In this document: in pieces, positions 26,301 to 34,467 of the stretch
Layout of the letters: the number at the start of each line of letters is the position of its first letter
Position numbering within the stretch: the stretch's first letter is position 1
NCBI GenBank assembly: GCA_963708865.1
Contig: CAVPUC010000002.1
Location: 1-64,000 of the forward strand
Reading direction: 5' to 3'
Origin: DAIDKA01 sp963708865
GTDB lineage: Bacteria; Pseudomonadota; Gammaproteobacteria; Steroidobacterales; Steroidobacteraceae
Length of the DNA: 64,000 bases
Made by a program: the position numbers and the translations under genes
The notes under the pieces: generated by a model
What the model was told of the DNA's origin: nothing
Databases searched by the model: none
Seen by the model: the letters and a program-made list of their open reading frames with translations, nothing else

Positions 26301-26539
26301 TGATCGATGTCGGTGACCGCCGTGGTCATCTGCCGCTCGTAATACGTGATGATGCGGTTGGACATGTCGGCGGGGGGCATGCCGACATAAGTCCACACGA
26401 CGCTGATCACGGGCAGTTTGATATCCGGGAGGATATCGACAGGTGTGCGCAGTGCCGCCAGCGAACCAAACAGTACGATCACGATCGCCATCACGAAGAA
26501 CGTGTAGGGATTGCGCAGCGCGGTACGGATGATCCACAT
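23360..26539 (-). CDS. RND efflux transporter permease (hydrophobe/amphiphile efflux type)
   Basis: A 1059-residue proton-driven inner-membrane pump with the AcrB-type plan: 12 transmembrane helices and two large periplasmic loops. Family signatures are PVDILPDIKLPVISV near the N-terminus, the porter-domain repeats, and the TM4 proton-relay segment GGLALAVGILVDDATVTIEN with adjacent Asp residues. The TM10 region carries GTANSILVVSFA. The absence of heavy-metal-pump TM4 features and the DVNVNAA loop point to organic substrates, but these cannot be read from sequence. It is the first pump gene, 116 bp downstream of the sensor kinase gene on the same strand. Confidence 0.93.
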   Translation of the reverse strand: MWIIRTALRNPYTFFVMAIVIVLFGSLAALRTPVDILPDIKLPVISVVWTYVGMPPADMSNRIITYYERQMTTAVTDIDHIESQSLPGVGVVKVFFHPDVNVNAALSEVIGISQTVLKRLPPGITPPQILSYNASSVPVLQLALSGKNLTDQQLYDLSNNFIRPRLAEVEGAAVPSPYGGKNRQVQVDLDPAALHEKNLTPEDVVNAIQLQNLLLPAGTEKIGKFEYEVLLNASTDTLDALNDLPIKHVDGTVVYLRDVAHVRDGYSPQQNMVRVNGLHSVLTTIQKNGSVSTLSIISQVKALLPLIKAGAPAGLNIGLVGDQSIFVKAAVAGVAREGIIAAILTGLMILLFLGSLRSTLIITLAIPLAVLTLILCLSILGQTINVMTLGGLALAVGILVDDATVTIENINWHLEQGKPVQQAVLDGGQQIIIPALFSFLSISIVFVPMFYLTGVARYLFVPMAEAVVFALLGSFVLSRTLVPVLAKALLAGHDPGAVSVPAPNTGPTHGTIGHILVQFQRRFERGVAETRLLYMRVLTLAMGRRALFISVFLAFVVGSVALLAPWLGENFFPAVDAGVIKLHVRAQAGTRIEETARLCDQIENAIRGMIPAKELDGMIDNIGLPISGINITYSNSAPIGPADADILINLKSGHAPTDKYVKLLRERLPRLYPQATYAFLPADIVSQILNFGLPAPIDVQVVGFKRDENARYAQALLLKLRHVPGIADLRMQQTFNEPVLNVKVDRARATQVGLSQRDIANSMLVSLSGSGQISPNFWVNPDNKVSYPLVAQTPQYRIDSLSDLENIPVSSASGGPPQLLGGLATITQGRAEGVVSHYDVQPTMDLYATVQGRDLGAVASDINAILKQTASELPAGSTVAVRGQVQTMNESYQGLLLGIAGAFVLIYLLLVVDFQSWRDPFVVVCALPAALAGITWILFVTGTTLSVPALTGAMMAMGVGTANSILVVSFAREQLALGRDPISAAIEAGVTRFRPVLMTALAMIIGMIPMALALGEGGEQNAPLGRAVIGGLLFATIATLFLVPVIFSLMHRRDVLSPA

Positions 26540-26655
26540 GGGCGGTAGCTCTCAAACCTTCGAGGGGCATGATGCCGCGCGCCGGTGCGCTTGAGTGCGG
26601 GAATTGCACCACACCGTATCGCGCTGCAGGCACTGAAACACTCAGTTACAGAAAA

Positions 26656-27999
26656 TCAGCGAACCTGGTGGTCGGGATTCGCGGGCAGGAAGATGTGCAC
26701 ATTCAGCCCGTGAGGCTTGCGGTCACGCAGCTCGATCGTGGCGCCGTGCGCAAGCAGGATGGAACGTGCAATCGACAGGCCCAGGCCCATCCCTTGGCGA
26801 TCCGATTCGCGTGCCTCGTCAGTACGATAGAACGGCTCGAAGACCTTGGTTTTCTCACCTTCCGGGATACCCGGACCGTCATCCTGGATCTCGATCACAA
26901 AACCGCGGTCAGCAATGCGCTGCAGGGTCACCCAGGCGTGCTCGCCATACTTGGTGGCATTTGTCAGCACATTGGTCAGCGCCCGCAGCATTGCCAGCGG
27001 CTTGCAGTAGTAGTTGCTGCGGGTCGGTGCCCCGTAGGTGACCTCGCCGCCCAGGTCACTGACCAGATCGCAGACCGTCTGCAACAGCGAGTCTAGATCC
27101 ACCACTTCGCGCGGCTCGGCGTCATCGACGCCGCGGACGAACGAAAGCGCGGAAGCCAGCATGATCTGCATGGCCTCGATATCGGCAAGCATTTTCGTCT
27201 TGTCGTCGGCCCGGTCGGTTTCCACTCGCAGTCGCAGGCGCGTGAGAGGCGTGCCCAAGTCGTGGCTGATCGCACCGAGCATCAGCGTTCGATCGGTCAG
27301 CAGTCGTTGCAGTCGCACCTGCATTTCGTTGAAGGCGCGGATCGCCCGCTGCAGCTGCAACGGTCCGTGCACGGCGAGGGGCGGGGAGTGCACATCAACG
27401 CCGACCCGCTCGGCGGCGCGTGCAAACCGCTCCAACGGATGGTTGATGGTCCAGGTGACCCACAGCCACAGGCCCGCGGTTGCGAATATCAGGAATGCCA
27501 GGGTCGCGAGCTCCTCGAGCAGTCCGACCCGGATCTGCAGTCCCACGGGCGCCACAATCTGCACTGCCCCGCCGCCCTGCAGCAGCACCGTAATGAGCTT
27601 GACATCCGTGCCCCGCGCGGCGTCCTGCACACTCATCTGTACCTGAGCGGCATTGCGATCGAGCCCGGCGAGCAGTTGTGCCCGCAGGGTCGGATCGGGG
27701 TTTTGCTGCAGGCCCGGCAGTGTCATGACGGCGGGCTCATAGCGCACCCGGAACTGGGGTTCGTCCCAGAGTCGGGCAAAGGCCGGCCGCTGTGGGATGG
27801 GCACCGACTCCAGCAGCTTGACGACCATCCCGACCTTGCTCGAGGCCAAGTCCGGTCGCAACACGCGCTGCCATTGCGGCAGCGTCACCACGTAGAGCAG
27901 GCCGGCGAGCAACTGCGAGAGCAGCACTCCCAAAATCAAGATGGCCGCCACCTGCCCGCGAAAGCCAGCCGGCACCAGCCAGCGCAGCAGGCGTTTCAA
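26656..27999 (-). CDS. Sensor histidine kinase, EnvZ/PfeS-like
   Basis: A 447-residue membrane kinase. TM1 (~residues 15-40) and TM2 (~165-185) bracket a periplasmic sensor domain of ~125 residues without a recognisable fold. A HAMP domain follows (NHPLERFARAAERVG). The H-box AISHDLGTPLTRLRLR carries the phospho-His; Gly replaces the Arg commonly found in HDLRTPLTR. The N-box is LTNATKYGEH, and the G-boxes are DDGPGIPEGEKTKVFEPFYR and GMGLGLSIARSI. Its start overlaps the stop of the response-regulator gene (ATGA). Location just upstream of the RND genes suggests it controls them. Confidence 0.92.
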   Translation of the reverse strand: MKRLLRWLVPAGFRGQVAAILILGVLLSQLLAGLLYVVTLPQWQRVLRPDLASSKVGMVVKLLESVPIPQRPAFARLWDEPQFRVRYEPAVMTLPGLQQNPDPTLRAQLLAGLDRNAAQVQMSVQDAARGTDVKLITVLLQGGGAVQIVAPVGLQIRVGLLEELATLAFLIFATAGLWLWVTWTINHPLERFARAAERVGVDVHSPPLAVHGPLQLQRAIRAFNEMQVRLQRLLTDRTLMLGAISHDLGTPLTRLRLRVETDRADDKTKMLADIEAMQIMLASALSFVRGVDDAEPREVVDLDSLLQTVCDLVSDLGGEVTYGAPTRSNYYCKPLAMLRALTNVLTNATKYGEHAWVTLQRIADRGFVIEIQDDGPGIPEGEKTKVFEPFYRTDEARESDRQGMGLGLSIARSILLAHGATIELRDRKPHGLNVHIFLPANPDHQVR

Positions 28000-28715
28000 G
28001 CGGCGGTGACCTCGGCGGTGAAGATATAGCCTCCGGAACGCACGGTCTGGATGAGCAGCGGGTCCTTCGGATCGGCCTCTATCTTACGTCGCAGCCGACT
28101 CACTTGGATATCGATGCTGCGATCAAACAGCGCGGGACTTCGCGCGCGGGTCAGATCCAGCAGCTGATCGCGGGTGAGAACCCGGTTGGGACGCTCGCAG
28201 AAGGCTGCCAGCAATTCAAATTCGCCGCCCGTCAGCGGCACCTGGGCGCCGTCGGCAGCGGTGAGCCGACGGTTGCCCAGATCAAGTTTCCACCCCGCGA
28301 ACTGCAGCGCGGGCCGTTGCCGGGACTGCGGCATGCGCCCGACGGACTGGGCGCGTCGCAGCAGAGCGCGGATGCGGGCGAGCAGCTCATGGGTGCCGAA
28401 GGGTTTTGTCAGGTAGTCGTCGGCGCCGATTTCAAGCCCGACGACGCGATCGACTTCGCTGCCGCGGGCCGTCAGCATGATGATCGGCACATCGCTCGCG
28501 GCCCGCACGCGCCGGCACAGGGAAAGCCCGTCTTCCTTCGGCAGCATGATGTCGAGGATCAGCAGATCGATGCGGCTGACGCCCAGCAGCCGATCCATTT
28601 CCCGGCCATCCTTGGCCACGCTCAACCTATAGCCGTTCCGTTCCAGGAAGTCCGCAACCAAGCCGCGGATATCCGGGTCATCCTCGACAAACAGGATATG
28701 CGGTGACTGTTCCAT
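27996..28715 (-). CDS. OmpR-family response regulator of the efflux two-component system
   Basis: DNA-binding regulator paired with the adjacent kinase. The receiver domain shows FVEDDPDIRG, the phosphoacceptor Asp in LLILDIMLPKEDG, T in MLTARG and K in LTKPFGTHEL. The C-terminal winged helix has PLTGGEFELLAAF and the recognition-helix segment RSIDIQVSRLRRKIE. I use the ATG at 28715 (MEQSPHILFVEDD), giving 239 aa; the frame stays open 80 codons upstream but overlaps the kinase relic on the other strand. It is the first gene of the unit running to the Usp gene. Confidence 0.93.
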   Translation of the reverse strand: MEQSPHILFVEDDPDIRGLVADFLERNGYRLSVAKDGREMDRLLGVSRIDLLILDIMLPKEDGLSLCRRVRAASDVPIIMLTARGSEVDRVVGLEIGADDYLTKPFGTHELLARIRALLRRAQSVGRMPQSRQRPALQFAGWKLDLGNRRLTAADGAQVPLTGGEFELLAAFCERPNRVLTRDQLLDLTRARSPALFDRSIDIQVSRLRRKIEADPKDPLLIQTVRSGGYIFTAEVTAA

Positions 28716-28868
28716 GCCACGCAAGTATTCCAGCGAAGCAGTCTCCACCGGAAGGTTTTTTGTAACGAACGGCAACAGCCGAAGTAAGAACTTGGAACCG
28801 GCCGATGCCTGGGGCGATGCGGGTGCGGTGGTTGATAGTACATCCGTTTTACCGCGCGCGGCGGGGCC

Positions 28869-29155
28869 ATGTCCTTGCGTGTCCTCACCCTCGAGGATGG
28901 CAGCTTGCTCGAAGTCCGCGACACGGGCGTGGCATTCCGGAGACGGCGCTGCCACGGATCTTTGACCGCTTCTTCAGAGCCGACGAGGCTCGCTCGCGCG
29001 AGGATGGCGGTGCCGGATTGGACCTCTCGATCGTTCGCGCAATCTGCGCCGCGCACGGTGCCGAGATCACGGCGGACAGCCGCCTTGGACAGGGCAGCCG
29101 GTTTCGCGTGCATTTTCCGCAGCACCATGCACCAGTCGCGACCGTTGCGCGGTGA
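28869..29155 (+). pseudogene. Histidine-kinase ATPase-domain relic
   Basis: Only the last ~90 residues of a sensor kinase can be recognised on the plus strand. One frame gives VLTLEDGSLLEVRDTGV. After a one-base loss near 28929-28936 another frame gives IPETALPRIFDRFFRADEARS and a degenerate G2 box GAGLDLSIVRAICAAHGAEI (Asp for the usual Gly), ending FRVHFPQ. No dimerisation domain, H-box or start is present upstream, where the divergent response-regulator gene begins. It is probably the remnant of a former kinase gene truncated by rearrangement. Confidence 0.65.
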
Positions 29156-29220
29156 AAGTCGCAATGGCTATCACGCCGGCAATGCCACGTACTGGGCGAC
29201 GGACGCGACCGCCTCCGCAG

Positions 29221-30575
29221 TTATTTCGCGGACGGGGAGCGCGCGGCGATGCGCGCGGCAATCTGCTCATCCGACAGACGTGCGTCATAGATGGAGCGTG
29301 GCTCGATCCAGCGGGAGACCAGCGTAGCGCAGCTGACCGCGATCAGTAACGGTGCCACGAACGTGCGGCCGTAGCCGGTGAATTCCATCATCAGCACCAT
29401 TGTCGAGATGGGTCCCTGGGTGGTGGCGGCCAGCACTGCCGCGGCACCGACGATGGCGTAAAGACCGACAGGCGTGCCCGGCCACCACAGCGCCCAGCCC
29501 TGGCCGAGCAGTGCGCCCAGCACGGCGCCCAAGGCCAACGAGGGTGTGAATAGGCCGCCCGGGGCGCCACTGCGAACGGACATGACCGTCGCAAGAGGCT
29601 TCAGAACCAATACCGCCAGCAGCAGCAGGGGCGGCAGGGTGCCCTTGAACAGCAGTTCCGCCACATCCCGCCCATTCCCGAGAAGTTGCGGGAACGGAAT
29701 GGAAATGACGCCCAGAGCCCCCATGACCAGCAACGGCGCCACCACGCGTCCCCAACCGTCGGGGCGGTTTCGATCGGCCCAGGCCACGGCGCGGACATAT
29801 GTCACCGAGAGGACCCCGGCGATCGGGCTGAACAGCAAGGCCCAGACGAGAATGGCGGCGGAGTAATGATAGGCAGGGACCGCGATAGAGGGGCGCATCC
29901 GGGATCACCAACCAGCTCACCATCACGGCGCTGACACTCGCGGCGAGCGCCGGTAGCACCAGCCTCAGGGCCAGCACGCCGCGCAGCACCTCCAAGGCGA
30001 ACAGCGCACCGCCGAGCGGCACGCCATACGCGGCTGCCATGCCCGCTCCGGCGCCGCAGGCGACCAACAGACGGCGCTGCTCATCGGACAGTTGCGCACG
30101 ATCGGATAAAACGTTCCCGAACACCGCGCCCGCCTGTTTGGGCGCGCCCTCGCGCCCCAGCGAGACCCCCAGTCCGACCAGGATGATGGACAGAAAGGCG
30201 CTGCCCAGCGTGCGCAGTGGCGGCAGACGACCTGCCGAGAACCAGATCGCGGCATTGATATCGATGCCATTGCCGCTCGATAGTCCCGACAGTGTGAGCT
30301 GGCCCACACCGGTCAGCAGACCCGCGCCCAGCAAGTACCAGCACGTGTCGCCACGGACCCGCCGCCGTTGCGGCCTGCAGCAGGAAGGCATTTGCAGGCC
30401 ATGCCCAGTGCTGTACTGCCTGCAGCACGATATATAGCAGGGCTGCACTCAGGCCTGCACCGATGCCGGTCAGAATGACCGCGATCCAGAATTTCAGACT
30501 GTTCTGTTGCGCAAACGTGTCGCCGACATTCAATGGCAAAGCGGGGCGCAGCAAACCTAACGGCATCGTGCGCAC
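29221..30575 (-). CDS. ClC-type chloride channel/transporter, two frameshifts
   Basis: An inner-membrane chloride channel or Cl-/H+ antiporter of the ClC family. Three frames join into ~450 residues: an N-terminal part with LKFWIAVILTGIGAG, a middle part with SGNGIDINAAIW, the selectivity motif GREGAPKQAGAVFG and AAAYGVPLGGALFALEV, and a C-terminal part with GGLFTPSLALGA and GPISTMVLMMEFTGY. Frame changes lie near 30345-30370 and 29880-29895, each equal to one extra base. The motifs around both joins are intact, so a sequence error or recent lesion is likely. GREGA and GGLFTP suggest the ClcB-like subgroup. Confidence 0.8.
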
Positions 30576-30927
30576 ACGGTCTTGGCGGAGGCGGAGGCAG
30601 TCACAGAACCGAGTCTACCGAATCGCTCTCGAGAACCCCGATGCGCGGTGATGGCGCACATTAACTCATCCGTCGGCCTCGCTCAGGGATCAGCTACTCG
30701 CTGCTCGGCTCCGAGGTACTTCGCGCAGCTGCGAGGTGGTGTCACCAAGCAGCAGCTGCCCCTGTAGGCGAGCGCCGGCTTCAATCCTGCGGCAGGGCGC
30801 CTAGACTGTCGAATCAGTGGCCGAGCGGCCTCACACCACTGTTCAGCTGCCCGACCGCAATCCGGCAGCAAGGAGCAAAATATGTTTTCCACCGCGGTAA
30901 ATCCGGCGACGGTGGACGGGACGGCCG
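30576..30927. other. Intergenic stretch with no gene seen
   Basis: About 350 bp between the divergent ClC gene and the small lipoprotein gene. No ORF with protein-like composition, RNA gene or repeat could be supported. An AAGGAG at ~30870 precedes an ATG at 30882, but the frame from that ATG does not read as a plausible N-terminus. Confidence 0.5.
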
Positions 30928-31356
30928 ATGCGCAGGCGCGGTTGCCGTGCTCGCCGCACTGCTCACCGCCGCGGCGCTGCACCGCTTGCGTCTCGACCCG
31001 CCAGATGGTCGCCCAGAATGAGGACAATCTGGCGGCGGCGGGCTTTCTGGTGCGTCCGGCCAATACACCGGAGCGGCAGGCGATGTTGAATAAGCTGCCG
31101 CCGCACCGGTTCGTGAAGCGCATCCGCGACGACACTGTGCACTATGTTTATGCCGATCCGCTGGTTTGCGATTGCCTCTATGTGGGTAACCAGCAAGCCT
31201 ACAGTCGGTACCAGCGCTACTTGCAGCAAAAGCAACTCGCCGATGAACAGGAGACGACGGCGCAGATGTACTCGGACCCGCTCTGGAATTGGGGTGCGTG
31301 GGGTCCTTGGGGCCCGGTTTATGGCCGCGTATTTTGGCGGCGGATTTGGCTGGTAA
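30928..31356 (+). CDS. Small lipoprotein of unknown function, W/G-rich C-terminus, three frame changes
   Basis: Joining three frame changes gives a coherent lipoprotein. ATG at 30928 starts MRRRG. After one extra base near 30935-30945 the frame gives VLAALLTAAAL, and after another near 30976-30981 it gives TACVSTRQMVAQNEDNLAAAGF with a plausible lipobox Cys. The core continues RPANTPERQAMLNKLPPH, YVYADPLVCDCLYVG and QQAYSRYQ. A third change near 31318-31335 leads to AYFGGGFGW and the stop at 31356. The CDC in the core and the Trp/Gly-rich tail (WNWGAWGPWGP) are its most striking features. The pattern recalls uncharacterised proteobacterial lipoproteins; no function is assigned. Confidence 0.55.
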
Positions 31357-31402
31357 GTGCTAAAGGGCTTGGACCGCGGATTGGCTCTCCGAGGATATCG
31401 GA

Positions 31403-31783
31403 ATGAAACACGTCACCGGTTCCGTCACGCCGATCTCGATCCTGCTGCTGGCGGGCTGCGCATCTTTGAAGCCCGAAGATTATGGCTTTCAACGCGTGAT
31501 GATCACGGGCGAGCCGCGCTACTGCGCGCCCCGCGAGTGGGTGGTTCCCCCGGTTGTCCCAGCGGAGCGGGCCGACGATCCACTCTATCCTTGGTACCGG
31601 CAGTTCTTGAATCTGCCTTATTCGGACATCTCTTCGGATGCCCATGCCCCCATAAGGGAGGTGTGCATTGCCCAGTCTCAATGGTCGCAATGGCTGACCG
31701 TGCGTACGACATGGAACAGGGATTGGCCCGTCACTCCAGGCACGGCCAAGGTTCTTGAGTCCCAGCGAGCCGCCAGGCAGTGA
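31403..31783 (+). CDS. Hypothetical lipoprotein
   Basis: A 126-residue exported protein. The N-terminus MKHVTGSVTPISILLLAGCASL has a short hydrophobic core and lipobox LAGC (Cys ~19). The mature part is rich in Trp, Pro, Arg and Tyr (PREWVVPPVVPAE, YPWYRQFLNLPYSD) and ends AKVLESQRAARQ. No domain is recognised. It follows the preceding lipoprotein by 46 bp on the same strand, so the two may form an operon acting at the envelope. Confidence 0.6.
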   Translation: MKHVTGSVTPISILLLAGCASLKPEDYGFQRVMITGEPRYCAPREWVVPPVVPAERADDPLYPWYRQFLNLPYSDISSDAHAPIREVCIAQSQWSQWLTVRTTWNRDWPVTPGTAKVLESQRAARQ

Positions 31784-31881
31784 AGAGCACCCTGCAGCGG
31801 TGTTAACCACTCCCCAGCCGACCGCTGCCCGAAAGTTCAGTCTGCGATCCTAATCGACTCGTCACGACGCCGTTCCGCGCG

Positions 31882-32040
31882 TCATAACCGCAACCATAGT
31901 CTGCCCGCCAGGTAATCATCTGCCTCAATGGCATCGACCTGGCGGACATATTCCGCACGCGCTTGTTCAGCTTCAATGATCCCTTCCCGCCACGCTTGTT
32001 CGCCCAAGTTCGGTTCAGCGCTGCTTTGCGATGCTGACAT
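31882..32040 (-). CDS. Possible 52-aa small protein
   Basis: An ATG at 32040 is preceded by GAGGT five bases upstream. The 52-codon frame (MSASQSSAEPNLGEQAWREG...) is rich in Ala, Glu and Arg and would fold as one or two amphipathic helices (IIEAEQARAEYVRQVDAIEA). It has no similarity I recognise. Support is the ribosome-binding site and protein-like composition only. The surrounding 31784-32152 stretch holds no other gene. Confidence 0.4.
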   Translation of the reverse strand: MSASQSSAEPNLGEQAWREGIIEAEQARAEYVRQVDAIEADDYLAGRLWLRL

Positions 32041-32152
32041 TCGGTAACCTCGAATGGGCGCAAGGAGGGGCGGGCACGCCTTGCAGATTAGAACCAGCTG
32101 AATAAAACATTAGAAGCGATCAGCGCCTATGAAGCCAAATTGTGGCTAGATA

Positions 32153-33530
32153 TTAGAACTTGAAGCGCGCGCCGATCGTCGGATTGATGTTGGTACTGTG
32201 AACGTAGCCACTGCCCAGCCCGCCGTGCGCGCTGCTGTACATGGCACCCGCGTAGACATCGAAGTGCACATTGAAGCGGTAGTCGGCATCAAAGGACAGT
32301 GCCTCGATGTTGCCGGCGCAAGTACTGTGAGCGCTGCTGACGCAGCCCACGGTCGAGCGCGGTATTGCCATAGGCGCTTTGGTGAACCTGATAATACGCG
32401 GTGGTGAGGTCCAGGTGCGGAATGACCGTATAGCGCACGCCGGACCAGTAAACGCCGATGATTTTCGGCTCGGTGTAGGCGGTGTTGTTGACGTAGGCGA
32501 GCACATAGCCGCCGATGTCGAGCGAGCCGGCGCTCAAGGGATTCTTCGGGTTGGCGTACTTGATGTTCTCGTAGCCGGCAAAGAACTTCAGGGGATCAAG
32601 CCGGTACAGCCCCATCAGCGCGTAAGCGGTGTTATCGGAGATCGTGCCGGCCACCGAATCGGCAAGCGTGTCACCGGTCGGTAGCGTCGCCACCTGGGCT
32701 GCAGTGAGCGCACTTCCGGTAATGGCGCTGTTGATCTTGGAGTAATAGGCATCGATCGAGGCACCTGCAAGGCTTGCGCCCACATTCGCCTGTACTGCCG
32801 TTTGACCTGCGCCGTTGGATTCGTTGAACTGATACAGCGCTGCGATGTGGAGGTGGTCACTCAATTTCAGCGCGTACTTGGCGGTGTTGCTGAGCCGATT
32901 GGTCTCGCTGCTGCCTGCGCCGGAATAGGTATTGGAGGCACCGAGCAGGCCGAAGGCCGTGGCGTTGTAATTCGGGTCGTACTTGATGGTGCCCTCCGAC
33001 ACCAGCGTCACCTGACGACCGAAGGTCAGTGAGCCGAAGTGATTGGATTGCAGGCCCACAAAAGCGGTCTGGAAAGCCTGTCCTGCTGAGCTGCCATCGA
33101 CACCGATACTCTGGCTGGTGACGGCTTTGCCGTTGTTCGCCGTCAGCGAGCGCAGCGAATCGGCGATCTGTCCGGACTGGGGGTTGAAGAAGGTCTCGAT
33201 CTGAAAGATGCCCGATAAGCCCTCGATGAGCGGCTCGAGGCCCTGCAGGCCGACGCGCGATTGACCCATATTGCTCGGCGTCACACCGAAGGCCGTCTGG
33301 TAGTCATTCGAGCGCACGATGTTGCCGCTGGCCGCCGGACGATACGGCGTGAAGGGCGCGCTGTGCGTATCGAATTGCAGGCCTAAGTCGACGACGCCGT
33401 AGAGCGTGATGCCCTGCCAGGTCAGGCTGTCATCCGGCGGTACACCGGGGCCCGTTTTCTGCTGCGCCACCACCGGCACTGCCGCAAGCACGCCTGCTGC
33501 ACCGAGAACCATCGCTCTCAAAAACCGCAT
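32153..33530 (-). CDS. Outer-membrane porin (general Gram-negative porin family), one frameshift near the 3' end
   Basis: A beta-barrel channel with a signal peptide MRFLRAMVLGAAGVLAA ending VVAQ before QKTGPG. Motifs shared with the porin at 16179 include LTWQGITLYGVVDLGL, SRVGLQG, the NPQSGQIADS region and SLTFGRQ. The main frame loses similarity after NTALDRG. One extra base in a run of three C (plus strand, 32345-32347) explains this, because the next frame gives CVSSAHSTCAGNIEALSFDADYRF and ends IGARFKF with the BAM-type terminal Phe. The ATG at 33530 is chosen over one four codons upstream. It lies downstream of dapD on the same strand but with a 96-bp gap. Confidence 0.83.
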
Positions 33531-33626
33531 TGCAACTCCCAAGTAAACTGGAAGCGCAAGTGTCGGGGCTAGGTGGTTATGCCGTCAGTCGTGCGCTGGT
33601 TACAAAGCGGTCGCGCCGCTGCGCCA

Positions 33627-34460
33627 TCACTCGGCGCCGCGCAGCAGCTCGTTGATCGAGGTCTTGGCCCGCGTCTGGGCATCGACCTTCTTGACGATGA
33701 CGGCGCAGTACAACGAGTAGCGCCCATCCGCGGAGGGCAGACTGCCGGAGACGACGACCGAGCCTGCCGGCACGCGTCCTTGCAGGACCTCGCCGGTGGT
33801 GCGGTCATAGATCCGGGTGCTCTGGCCGATGAAGACGCCCATGGAGATCACCGAGCCGCGTTCCACGATGACACCCTCGACGATCTCCGAGCGGGCGCCC
33901 ACGAAGCAGTCATCTTCGATGATGGTGGGGTTGGCTTGCAGCGGTTCCAACACCCCGCCGATGCCCACGCCGCCCGACAGATGCACGTTCTTGCCGATCT
34001 GCGCACAGGACCCGACGGTCACCCAGGTATCGATCATGGCGCCCGTGTCGACGTAGCCGCCGATGTTGACGAAGCTCGGCATCAGCACCGCATTGGCCGC
34101 CACATAGGCGCCCTTGCGCACCATGGCATGCGGCACCACCCGGGCACCGTCTTCGCGAAAGTGCGCGGCCGAGTAGTTCGCGTATTTCAGCGGCACCTTG
34201 TCGTAGAACTTCGCGAAGCCCGCGTTGATGACTTCGTTTTCACGGGCGCGAAAGTAAAGCAGCACCGCCTTCTTCAGCCATTGATGCACGACCCAGTGGT
34301 CACCCTGTTTTTCGGCCACGCGCAGCGTGCCGCAATCGAGCAGGTCGATGGTGGCCTCGATGGCCGTGAAGAGTTCGCGGGAAATGGTTTTGGGGCTGAT
34401 CTGCGCGCGCTTCTCGAACGCCGCCTCGATCAGTTCCTGCAGTTTGGGTATATCGCTCAT
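33627..34460 (-). CDS. dapD: Tetrahydrodipicolinate N-succinyltransferase DapD
   Basis: Transfers succinyl from succinyl-CoA to tetrahydrodipicolinate in lysine/DAP synthesis. It is a left-handed beta-helix enzyme with hexapeptide repeats (GAYVAANAVLMPSFVNIGGYVDTG, VHLSGGVGIGG) and the family motif GALVLD-equivalent region IEDDCFVGARSEIVEGV. The 277-residue length matches DapD. It starts 7 bp after the dapC stop, in the map-glnD-dapC-dapD unit. Confidence 0.95.
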   Translation of the reverse strand: MSDIPKLQELIEAAFEKRAQISPKTISRELFTAIEATIDLLDCGTLRVAEKQGDHWVVHQWLKKAVLLYFRARENEVINAGFAKFYDKVPLKYANYSAAHFREDGARVVPHAMVRKGAYVAANAVLMPSFVNIGGYVDTGAMIDTWVTVGSCAQIGKNVHLSGGVGIGGVLEPLQANPTIIEDDCFVGARSEIVEGVIVERGSVISMGVFIGQSTRIYDRTTGEVLQGRVPAGSVVVSGSLPSADGRYSLYCAVIVKKVDAQTRAKTSINELLRGAE

Positions 34461-34467
34461 AGGGGCG

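Noticed and set aside
28805..29155. A complete 116-aa plus-strand protein
   Set aside because: Only part of a kinase ATPase domain is recognisable, the N-terminal residues are out of frame, and a frame change splits the conserved region.
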